Source: a virus
IMG/VR virus record: IMGVR_UViG_3300034175_000088
Coordinates: 1-44,836 of that record
Reading direction: 5' to 3' (one strand)
DNA length: 44,836 nucleotides
The position numbers and the translations under genes are program-made. Of this stretch, positions 21,529 to 28,146 are shown one piece after another (position 1 is the stretch's first letter; every line of letters starts with the position of its first letter). The notes beneath the pieces were generated by a model. That model ran no database searches and was not told the origin of the DNA. It was given only the letters and a program-made list of their open reading frames with translations.

Positions 21529-22896
21529 ATGAAGATGATGAACCGCGCCGCGCTCGCCAGCGTGGCCACCGTGCTCGCGCACCCGTTCCGCGCGCTGCTC
21601 GCCCCGGCCAAGCCGGTGCTGACCCTCACCCCGCCCGTCGTGCCGGTCATGCCGCGCGCGATCACGGGCTCGCTCGTCCGCGCCGATGTGTCGGGCGACC
21701 CGAAGGCGATGATCGCTGCCCTTCAGGGCGCCCACAACGAGTTCAAGGCCACCATCGAGGCGAACCTGGGCGCCAAGGCCGACAGCGCTGAGGTGCAGGG
21801 CAAGCTCGACGCCATCAACGGCACGCTGAACACGCTGGAGGCGGCGCTGAATGCGGCCGCGCTGCAGGCGGCGGGAGCCCAGATGCACGGCGGGCGGGGC
21901 GCTCCGGTCGATCCCGAGTACACCGGGACGTTCGCTTCGTTCCTGCGCGGCGGCGGTCGCGAGGATGAAGCCAAGTTGGGCGCAGCTCAGAAGGCTGGCC
22001 CGCGGGCGGCGATGTCGGAGGGCGTTCCCGCCGACGGTGGCCTGCTGACCCCGGTCGAGTGGGATCGGACGATCTCCGGGCGGCTGAAGCTGATCACGCC
22101 GATGCGCCAGGAAGCGACGGTGATCTCGATCAGCAAGGCGGGCTTCACCAAGCTGTTCACCGATCGCGCGGTCGGCAGCGGCTGGGTAGGCGAGACGGCG
22201 TCGCGCCCCGCGACCGCCACGCCGACCTTCACGGCGCTGCCGTTCGGGCTCGGGCAGATCTACGCGAACGCTGCGGCATCGCAGGATGTGCTCGACGACG
22301 CCGAGATCGACCTGGAGAGCTGGCTCACCGGCGAGATTGAGACCGAGTTCTCGCGGCAGGAGGGTATCGCCTTCGTCGCTGGCGACGGCGTGAACAAGCC
22401 GTTCGGCTTGCTGAGCCACGTCGCCGGTCAGCCGCAGGCGGCGCGCCACCCCTGGGGTGCCATCGCGTCGCTCACGTCCGGTGCGGCGGCGGCGTTCACG
22501 ACCGACAAGGTCGTCGACACCATGTACGCTCTGCCGGCGATCTACACGCCGAACGCCAAGTTCTACACCAATCGGTCCTCGCTGGGCGCGATTCGGAAGC
22601 TGAAGGACGGGCAAGGCAACTACATCTGGCAGCCGACCTTCGTCGCGGGCCAGCCCTCGACCCTGGTCGGCTACCCGGTGGTCGACATGCCCGATATGCC
22701 GAACGCGACGGCGGGCCAGATCGCCATGCTCTTCGGCGACATGCGCGAGACCTACCTGGTCATCGACCGGATCGGCTTCCGCATCCTGCGCGATCCATAC
22801 ACAAATAAGCCATATATTTGCTTCTATTGCACTAAGCGTGTCGGCGGCGGCGTGAAGAACCCCGACGCGATGAAGGCTATTATCATCGGGGCATAG
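21529..22896 (+). CDS. HK97-fold major capsid protein
   Basis: A 455-aa capsid subunit. The N-terminal delta/scaffold region (1-about 160) contains a coiled coil (GAHNEFKATIEANLGAK). The HK97 core follows with PADGGLLTPVEWDRTI, GSGWVGETASRPAT, ASQDVLDDAEIDLESWL and the C-terminal TNKPYICFYCTKRVGGGVKNPDAM. The last 35 codons (from about 22793) switch to A/T-rich codons and carry two unusual Cys. This is right where an HNH homing-type gene follows. The protein otherwise looks intact. Confidence 0.95.
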   Translation: MKMMNRAALASVATVLAHPFRALLAPAKPVLTLTPPVVPVMPRAITGSLVRADVSGDPKAMIAALQGAHNEFKATIEANLGAKADSAEVQGKLDAINGTLNTLEAALNAAALQAAGAQMHGGRGAPVDPEYTGTFASFLRGGGREDEAKLGAAQKAGPRAAMSEGVPADGGLLTPVEWDRTISGRLKLITPMRQEATVISISKAGFTKLFTDRAVGSGWVGETASRPATATPTFTALPFGLGQIYANAAASQDVLDDAEIDLESWLTGEIETEFSRQEGIAFVAGDGVNKPFGLLSHVAGQPQAARHPWGAIASLTSGAAAAFTTDKVVDTMYALPAIYTPNAKFYTNRSSLGAIRKLKDGQGNYIWQPTFVAGQPSTLVGYPVVDMPDMPNATAGQIAMLFGDMRETYLVIDRIGFRILRDPYTNKPYICFYCTKRVGGGVKNPDAMKAIIIGA

Positions 22897-22909
22897 GCGT
22901 ACTATGCCG

Positions 22910-22941
22910 AAAGGGCGAGCTGTTGAAGCAGCTCGCCCTTT
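22910..22941 (+). terminator. Intrinsic terminator after the capsid gene
   Basis: A 13-bp perfect stem AAAGGGCGAGCTG / CAGCTCGCCCTTT surrounds a 6-nt loop and ends in TTTCT, 14 nt after the capsid stop. The U-tract is short, so read-through to the tail genes is expected. It would raise the capsid to tail-gene ratio. Confidence 0.75.
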
Positions 22942-22958
22942 CTAACCTCAACGCGAGT

Positions 22959-23519
22959 GTGCGCGCTTTGGCTGATTACATTCTATGCGCAGTCGATGAC
23001 TGCGGCAACGAGGTTCGCGCCCGAGGCTGGTGTCCTAGGCACTATAAGAGATGGCGAGATCACGGCTCACCAACGGGCGGAGGTCCTATGAGATCGCTGC
23101 CTCTGCGCGCGCCGTGCGCGTGCGAGGGTTGCACGAAGCCCGCTCGATCTCGTGGCTATTGCTACACTCATCTGCAGCAATGGCGATATCACGGCTTCTC
23201 TGAAGATCACCGACCTTCGGCAAAGCGCGAACCGACCAAGTCAATCGGCAAGGGCGGCTACATTGTCTGGCGAGAGCAAGGCCATCCAGCCGCCAATCGC
23301 CATGGTGCCGTTCTAGAGCACCGGGCGATCATGGCGGAGCAGCTTGGAAGGGCGTTGCTGCCTGGCGAGAACGTCCACCACATCAACGGTGACCGGCCCG
23401 ATAATCGGCCTGAAAATCTTGAACTCTGGGTGACCACGCAGCCCGCCGGGCAACGCCCAGCGGATTTGCTCGTCTGGGCTCATCAAATCATCGCCAGGTA
23501 TGGAGACAGGCCAGCATAG
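22959..23519 (+). CDS. HNH homing endonuclease-like protein
   Basis: Two zinc-finger-like repeats come first: CAVDDCGNEVRARGWCPRHYKRWRDHG and CACEGCTKPARSRGYCYTHLQQWRYHG, split by a short linker. An HNH domain then reads HRAIMAEQLGRALLPGENVHHINGDRPDNRPENLELW. This is the layout of mobile HNH genes inserted beside structural genes. The start is unsure: GTG 22959 is used, a TTG lies in the terminator loop (22923), and ATG 23088 has the best ribosome site (GGAGGT) but would lose the first finger. Base composition is lower in GC than its neighbours, indicating recent gain. Confidence 0.8.
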   Translation: MRALADYILCAVDDCGNEVRARGWCPRHYKRWRDHGSPTGGGPMRSLPLRAPCACEGCTKPARSRGYCYTHLQQWRYHGFSEDHRPSAKREPTKSIGKGGYIVWREQGHPAANRHGAVLEHRAIMAEQLGRALLPGENVHHINGDRPDNRPENLELWVTTQPAGQRPADLLVWAHQIIARYGDRPA

Positions 23520-23569
23520 GTCGACCTCCTGCTTGGCTTCCTGCCCATAGGGCTAAGCTGGAGACGACC

Positions 23570-24088
23570 ATGAACGATCTGCTGAAGCTCCTCGACGGCA
23601 ACGCCGAGGACGTGAAGACCGGCCTCGCCGGCAAGAGCCACGACGATCTGCTGAAGCTGCGCGAGGCCGAGCAGAACGGGAAAACCCGCAAGGGCGTGCT
23701 GGAGGCGCTCGACGCCGCCATTACCGAGGCCGACGCCGCGCGAGCGGGCGGTCGGGTGCAGGCGGAGCCGGCGGGCGACGGGAGCGGCGACGATGAGGAC
23801 GCGCGCGGCGTGGAGAGCGGCGCGCTTACCCGGTCGGGCACGGCAGGCGTCGGCATCGCGGCCGACCTCGACACCTCGGGCCCGGCCCAGATCGCGCCCG
23901 CCGACGAGTTCGACACCGCGGGCGCGCCGCAACAGATCGTGCCCGACGTCGATCCGACGCACCCTGCCGTCGACAACGATCCGCGCGCGGGCACGACCGA
24001 CCACATGAACCGCATCGACTTCAACGACCCGGTCAAGCCTGGCGTCGAGGTGGTTGAGGCGGCGCTCAAGGATCAGGCTCAGGCCTGA
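23570..24088 (+). CDS. Acidic hypothetical structural-region protein
   Basis: A 172-aa, Asp/Ala/Gly-rich protein. The N-terminal 50 residues (LLKLLDGNAEDVKTG, DDLLKLREAEQNGKTRKGVLEALDAAI) form helices like short phage head-associated domains. The rest is acidic, probably disordered, with a late folded-looking end (NRIDFNDPVKPGVEVVEAALKD). Position between capsid and connector suggests a head-related or chaperone role; not recognised. Confidence 0.6.
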   Translation: MNDLLKLLDGNAEDVKTGLAGKSHDDLLKLREAEQNGKTRKGVLEALDAAITEADAARAGGRVQAEPAGDGSGDDEDARGVESGALTRSGTAGVGIAADLDTSGPAQIAPADEFDTAGAPQQIVPDVDPTHPAVDNDPRAGTTDHMNRIDFNDPVKPGVEVVEAALKDQAQA

Positions 24089-24095
24089 CACCGGT

Positions 24096-24129
24096 ACGGG
24101 GCTGGCGTTCCCCCCTTCGCCGGCCCCGT
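24096..24129. terminator. Stem-loop between head genes
   Basis: ACGGGGCTGGCG and CGCCGGCCCCGT can pair over 12 bp with one G-T pair, around a C-rich 10-nt loop. No T-run follows. Could be a weak terminator or an mRNA-stabilising hairpin. Confidence 0.4.
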
Positions 24130-24155
24130 GCACCCTCCAGCGCGCGAGGTAGATC

Positions 24156-24677
24156 ATGACCCTGCCCGTCGATCTGGTGGACGCAAAGCGTCAGCTCCGG
24201 CTGGAGCCCGAAGACACGAGCCAGGACGCCGAGATCGGCGGCTTCGTCGCTGACGCGGCGTCCTGGGTCGAGAATTACACCGGCCATATTCTTGAGCCGC
24301 GCGACGTGTCGGAGCAGTTCGCCGGGTTCGGCCGCATGCGCTTGAAGGCGTGGCCGATCGCGCCGGACGCCGTGGTGACGCTGGCCTATGATGGGCCAGG
24401 CGTGGTCACCACCATCACCGGCGCGCGCCTGTCGGTCGCAAGCCGCCCGGCCGTCGTGCTGCCGCCCGTCAGCCTAGCGTGGCCGCGCCTCCTGACCGGC
24501 ACCGTCGTGACCGTCAGCGTTCGGGCCGGGTACAGCTCCCCGGCTCTGGTGCCGGGCAACCTGCGCCGGGCGATGCTGCTGCTGATCAGCGGCTATGATC
24601 AGGGCGGTGCGGACTTGGTCGCGGCCGAGACGACGGCACGGACGCTTTGCTCCGACTTCCGGATGCGCAGCCTGTGA
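24156..24677 (+). CDS. Head-tail connector (gp6-like)
   Basis: A 173-aa protein. The opening PVDLVDAKRQLRLEPEDTSQDAEIGGFVADAASWVENYTG is the standard gp6/DUF3168-neighbour adaptor start (helical bundle). The middle is beta-rich and the end is again helical (NLRRAMLLLISGYDQGG). It forms a ring below the portal. The C-terminus overlaps the next start (GTGA). Confidence 0.88.
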   Translation: MTLPVDLVDAKRQLRLEPEDTSQDAEIGGFVADAASWVENYTGHILEPRDVSEQFAGFGRMRLKAWPIAPDAVVTLAYDGPGVVTTITGARLSVASRPAVVLPPVSLAWPRLLTGTVVTVSVRAGYSSPALVPGNLRRAMLLLISGYDQGGADLVAAETTARTLCSDFRMRSL

Positions 24678-25015
24678 ACGCGCGCAAGTATGATCGCCGC
24701 ATTCAGATCGAGCGCCCGGCGCCCGACACGTCGTTCGCGGGCGCGGGTGCAGGCCAGTGGTCGTCGGTCGGCGGTGCCTGGGCGAACGTGCAGGACATGC
24801 TGCCCAGCCGGAGCGAGCGCCTCGCGAACGGCATTAACGTCTCGGCGCGACCGGCGCGCGTTCGCATGCGGTACCGCACTGATATCACCCCCGACATGCG
24901 GTTCGTCATGGGCGAGCGCATCATGCAGATCGTGGCGGGCCCGGCTGAGCTGGGGCGGCGCGAAGCGATCGAGTTCATGGTCGAGGATTACAGCACCTCC
25001 GGGAATGCAGCCTAA
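24674..25015 (+). CDS. Head closure / head-tail adaptor protein
   Basis: A 113-aa protein from GTG 24674 (GTGA overlap). The NARKYDRRIQIERP start, the GGAWANVQDMLPSR turn, and RMRYRTDITPDMRF followed by an IMQIVAGP strand fit the SPP1 gp16 / HK97 gp7-type stopper fold. It would gate DNA at the neck. Its stop TAA shares one base with the next ATG. Confidence 0.85.
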   Translation: MNARKYDRRIQIERPAPDTSFAGAGAGQWSSVGGAWANVQDMLPSRSERLANGINVSARPARVRMRYRTDITPDMRFVMGERIMQIVAGPAELGRREAIEFMVEDYSTSGNAA

Positions 25016-25551
25016 TGGCGACGGTGCGCGGGCGCTCCGACGTCAAGCGGTTCATGGCGGCCGCGCCGCCCGCATTAGAGAAGGTGCTACGCGGCGCGGG
25101 AAAGGCAGCCGCGACCGTCATCGCTGATGAAGCAAAGGTTCGAGCGCCGTCCGACGATGTGCGGAACGACATCGTCACCAAGTCGACGAGCGAGCCCGGG
25201 CAGATCGTGGTGCGGGTGACCGTAAAGCCGGGCTGGGGCCGCTCGGTCGGCATCTGGGCAGAATACGGCACTGCCCCGCACTTCATTACCGTCGACGAAA
25301 GCCAGCGCCGCGGGCGCGGCATCGGCCGGGTGAATACGCAGCTGCGTGAAGCGCAAGGCGACGCATCGCTCGTCATCGGCGGCCAGTTCGTCGGCAAGAC
25401 GGTGTTCCACCCTGGCGCGCGCGCGATACCCTTTATGCGACCGGCGCTGGACACCAAGGAGGCTGAAGCAGTCGCGGCGGCGCGAACCTATATTGCCGCC
25501 CGCGTCCGGCCTTCGGGTGTCGTCGGTGCCTCCAATGGTGACGACGCATGA
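25015..25551 (+). CDS. HK97 gp10-like tail-head protein
   Basis: A 178-aa protein of the HK97 gp10 family. KVLRGAGKAAATVIADEAKVRAPSD is the typical N-terminal helix, followed by IVVRVTVKPGW and IWAEYGTAPHFITV with GIGRVN-type turns. ARAIPFMRPALDTKEAEAV is a conserved end. It works at the neck/tail-terminator interface. A 4-bp overlap with the next gene follows. Confidence 0.88.
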   Translation: MATVRGRSDVKRFMAAAPPALEKVLRGAGKAAATVIADEAKVRAPSDDVRNDIVTKSTSEPGQIVVRVTVKPGWGRSVGIWAEYGTAPHFITVDESQRRGRGIGRVNTQLREAQGDASLVIGGQFVGKTVFHPGARAIPFMRPALDTKEAEAVAAARTYIAARVRPSGVVGASNGDDA

Positions 25552-25949
25552 GCGGGATCACTATCGTCGGTGAGCTGCTGCGCACCTATGAGCCGCTAAC
25601 CGCGGTCGTGCCGATCGAGAGCATCAAGGCGGGCAGACTTCCCGACGACGTGAAGCTGCCAGCCCTGCTGGTCCGCACCATCAGCTCGGTGGAGTGGCAG
25701 GCGCTCAGCCGTGGGGCGACCGTACCCACCACCGACCGGATTGCTGTTGCTGTACGCGCCGCGAGCTACCGCGAGCAGACAGCCGTCATCAAGCTGGTCC
25801 GTCTGGCCTGCGCCGGCCGCACCGGCACGATCGCTGACCTCAAGAACGTCGCCGTGCTGACCGCCGGGCTCGGCCCGGACGTGCCTGGTCCGGCCGACAG
25901 CTTCGAGCAGACGCTCGACTTTCGCGTGTCATTCGACGCGCCCGCTTAA
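25548..25949 (+). CDS. Tail completion/terminator protein
   Basis: A 133-aa protein at the gpU/DUF3168 position. GELLRTYEPLTAVVPIESIKAG is the N-terminal helix and LLVRTISSVEWQAL the first strand. Alternating strands follow and a SFEQTLDFRVSF end is as in phage tail terminators. It would cap the tail tube and join it to the connector. Confidence 0.8.
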   Translation: MSGITIVGELLRTYEPLTAVVPIESIKAGRLPDDVKLPALLVRTISSVEWQALSRGATVPTTDRIAVAVRAASYREQTAVIKLVRLACAGRTGTIADLKNVAVLTAGLGPDVPGPADSFEQTLDFRVSFDAPA

Positions 25950-25962
25950 CCAGGAGAACGTC

Positions 25963-26166
25963 ATGACCAAGGCCACCACCGCCGCGAACGCGAAGTCGCT
26001 CGTCGCCACCCGCCCTTTCAAGGACGCCGGCACCGGCCGCTCGTTCGAGGGCGGCAAGCCCGTCGAGGATCTCGATGAAGGCACGCTCGGCAACTATCGC
26101 GCCGCTGGCCTCGTCGGCGAGCCCGAGGACGCCAAGTCGGCCGACAAGCCGGGCGACGACGCCTGA
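25963..26166 (+). CDS. Small tail-region hypothetical
   Basis: A 67-aa protein with an AGGAGA ribosome site. The pattern KSLVATRPFKDAGTGRSFEGGKPVEDL, then YRAAGLVG is a short SH3-like fold seen in small phage structural proteins. The acidic tail (EPEDAKSADK) is disordered. Probably a minor head/tail protein; not assigned. Confidence 0.6.
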   Translation: MTKATTAANAKSLVATRPFKDAGTGRSFEGGKPVEDLDEGTLGNYRAAGLVGEPEDAKSADKPGDDA

Positions 26167-26233
26167 TCCCCTTTCCTGCCCACGACAGGACTGACCCGCC
26201 GGCGTCGCCGGCTCGCTGACTGGAGTATATGAT

Positions 26234-26686
26234 ATGGGTTCTATGACTGCGGCGGGTTCGAAACTCGCCATCTCCGCCGCCTCGCCCGCCACCCCTGACG
26301 TGACCGGCTATTCCGCGCTGACCTACACCTCGATCGGCCAGGTCGAGCAGCTCGGCGCGTTCGGCGCCACCACCGAAGTCGTCAACTTCCAGCCCCTCGA
26401 TGGCGTGCTTCAGAAGTACAAAGGGCCGAGTAATTCGGGCGCGATCCAGCCGTCGCTGGCCCACGACGACGAGGACGCTGGGCAGACGCTGCTCCGCACC
26501 GCGGCCGACGATAAGACGAGCAAGCTCTACAGCTTTCGCGTCACGCTCCCGAACGGCTCGCGCCGGTTCTTCCAGGGCCGGGTGTTCGGCTACCCCGAGA
26601 ACGTCGGCGCCGCGAACTCGATGGTGATGGCGAACCCGTCGATCGAGATCTCGACTGACGTGATTAAGGCCCCTGCTGCCGCCTGA
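26234..26686 (+). CDS. Major tail tube protein
   Basis: A 150-aa protein with the tail-tube pattern: TYTSIGQVEQLGAFGATTEVVNF, then LQKYKGPSNSGAIQPSL, and YSFRVTLPNGSRRFFQGRVFGYPENVG. A single compact beta-sandwich without an Ig-like addition. It polymerises on the tape measure. Large stem-loops lie before (26200 region) and after (26701-26756) it, as expected for a highly made structural protein. Confidence 0.85.
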   Translation: MGSMTAAGSKLAISAASPATPDVTGYSALTYTSIGQVEQLGAFGATTEVVNFQPLDGVLQKYKGPSNSGAIQPSLAHDDEDAGQTLLRTAADDKTSKLYSFRVTLPNGSRRFFQGRVFGYPENVGAANSMVMANPSIEISTDVIKAPAAA

Positions 26687-26700
26687 CCTCTCGTGATCCG

Positions 26701-26756
26701 GCGCCCGCGACGCCGGTCTACCCTATGCGCCGGCTCGGCTCCGCTGTCGCGGGCGC
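26701..26756. terminator. Large stem-loop after the tail tube gene
   Basis: The outer arms GCGCCCGCGAC (26701-26711) and GTCGCGGGCGC (26746-26756) pair perfectly over 11 bp. An inner GCCGG/CCGGC stem (26712-26716, 26730-26734) is stacked inside. No T-tract follows. Likely an mRNA-stabilising or attenuating structure that sets tube-protein excess. Confidence 0.5.
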
Positions 26757-26795
26757 GGGCTGGGTCCGGCGCACCATCCCCCGCGAGGATTAGAC

Positions 26796-27218
26796 ATGAA
26801 GATCAAGACGCTCGCCGTCGCCGCGACGGCATTCCTCCACCTGAAGGGTCCCAACGGCGAGTTCCTGTATGAGGACGGGAAGAAGGTCGGCATCGACCTT
26901 TTCAGCCCAGGCAGCCCCGAGTTCGCGCGCGTCGAGGAGCGCCAGACCGCGCGCGCCCTCAAGCGGTACCAGGACAACGACAACAAGATTTCGCACGTGC
27001 CGGTCGACCAGCGCCGGGCGGAGACCGCCGAGGATCTGGCGCTGCTCACGTCCGGCTTCCGCCACATCGAGCACGACGGCCCCGACGGAGCCCCGCTGGC
27101 GGGGAACGCGCTCTTCGTCGCCGTCTATTCCGATCCCGAGCTCGGCTGGATCAACGACCAGGTCGGGAAGATGCTCGGCGACTGGGGAAAGTTCTCGCCC
27201 GGCTCGGCGACGAGCTGA
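26796..27218 (+). CDS. Tail assembly chaperone (gpG-like)
   Basis: A 140-aa protein with a GAGG ribosome site region. It reads IKTLAVAATAFLHLKGPNGEFLYEDGKKVGIDLFSPGSPEF with helices after. The length, position between tube and tape measure, and a lambda-type slippery heptamer near its end (27185-27191) identify the gpG role. The zero-frame product ends 9 codons after the slip site. It would bind the tape measure before tube assembly. Confidence 0.85.
   Translation: MKIKTLAVAATAFLHLKGPNGEFLYEDGKKVGIDLFSPGSPEFARVEERQTARALKRYQDNDNKISHVPVDQRRAETAEDLALLTSGFRHIEHDGPDGAPLAGNALFVAVYSDPELGWINDQVGKMLGDWGKFSPGSATS
27185..27191 (+). promoter_or_regulatory. -1 frameshift slippery site GGGAAAG
   Basis: In the zero frame this reads G-GGA-AAG, an X-XXY-YYZ heptamer and the same sequence used for the lambda G/GT shift. 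After a -1 slip to GGG-AAA the frame is open to 27649, encoding the T-like extension. No separate ribosome site is evident for that frame near its beginning. Confidence 0.85.
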
Positions 27219-27649
27219 GGCTGTTTGTCCGGCAACTGGCGTGGCTGAACGCCACGCCGAAGCCGGACCCTCAGTCGAAGCGAGCCGAGCTGGCGGAGAA
27301 GGCTCCGCAGTTCTCCCGTCTGGAGCAGATGAAGCGCGACAAGATCGCGCCCGACATGCCGCGAAATCCCGCGCCGCACATCATTGACCGCTTGGTTGAG
27401 ATGGGGCTGACCGAGTCTGCGGGGATGGGCGCAGCGCCCCTAAGCTGGCGCGAGATCATGGCGTGGCAGGAGGGCACCGGGGTCCGACTGATGCCATGGG
27501 AGGCCCGGCTGATCAGGTCGCTTTCGGTCGCCTACCTTGCCGAAAGCCGCGCGGCCGAAAGTGAGAATTGCGCTCCTCCATGGTGGGCCGGGGTCACGCA
27601 ACGGCAGATTGAAACGGAGCAGGCCCGTCTGGAAGCGGTGCTTGGCTAA
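27188..27649 (+). CDS. T-like extension of tail assembly chaperone (made by frameshift)
   Basis: This is the -1 frame portion, about 153 residues, fused to the gpG-like protein. It reads VLARLGDELRLFVRQLAWL, then FSRLEQMKRDKIAPDM and a Trp-rich WREIMAWQEGTGVRL, the WxEIxAWxxxTG signature of GT chaperone ends. ATG 27329 in this frame is not a likely start. The GT fusion would hold the tape measure and recruit tube protein. Its stop overlaps the opposing moron's stop (CTAA). Confidence 0.8.
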   Translation, partial: KVLARLGDELRLFVRQLAWLNATPKPDPQSKRAELAEKAPQFSRLEQMKRDKIAPDMPRNPAPHIIDRLVEMGLTESAGMGAAPLSWREIMAWQEGTGVRLMPWEARLIRSLSVAYLAESRAAESENCAPPWWAGVTQRQIETEQARLEAVLG

Positions 27650-27984
27650 TCCTGCGCCTGTTCAGGGCGGACGCGGCCCCAAACATCCATCTTTGGTGGG
27701 GGCGGAACGGACGAGCCGCAGTGTTTGCACTTTGAGGCTTCGCTTCGGATCGGTTCGGCGCAATATGGGCAGTTCCGTAGCTCGCCAGACTGAAAGCCAG
27801 CCCGCAGCTGGCGGCTTTCATCCTTCGGCTTAACCGCGATGATGATCAGGGCGAACGGACCGAACAAAAAGCCGAGCAGCAACCACGCGACGACCGAATG
27901 ACCTTTGCTGCCAGCAATCGCAGCTGCCGTGCCGCCAAAAAGCAGCCAGATTACAAAGAATACTTCCACGAGCGCCCCCTCCAA
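27646..27984 (-). CDS. Moron: membrane protein with zinc ribbon
   Basis: A 112-aa protein on the strand opposite the whole tail operon. Two N-terminal membrane helices (VFFVIWLLFGGTAAAIAG, VVAWLLLGFLFGPFALIIIAV) are followed by a linker and a zinc ribbon CPYCAEPIRSEASKCKHCG. This superinfection-exclusion/host-type layout (PMP-like membrane segment plus ribbon) often marks lysogenic-conversion genes. Insertion between chaperone and tape measure with an own promoter (unseen by eye) makes it a typical moron. Function unknown. Confidence 0.75.
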   Translation of the reverse strand: MEGALVEVFFVIWLLFGGTAAAIAGSKGHSVVAWLLLGFLFGPFALIIIAVKPKDESRQLRAGFQSGELRNCPYCAEPIRSEASKCKHCGSSVPPPPKMDVWGRVRPEQAQD

Positions 27985-28146
27985 GCGGGCGAGACAGTAG
28001 CCCTGAGTGGATCAAAGTCCAACCCGTTTGGGAGGGGCGGTGCCGACGGGAGCGGTTGAAAGCACCGAGGCCGAGGCAGCGATCACAATCTGAAGCATCA
28101 CATGGCGGCTTTCACCGGAGCCGTCCAACAAACAAGGGGGCGACGC

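Noticed and set aside
20332-22614. 760-codon open frame on the minus strand
   Set aside because: Antisense to portal, protease and capsid genes; Arg/Ala/Gly-rich shadow translation.
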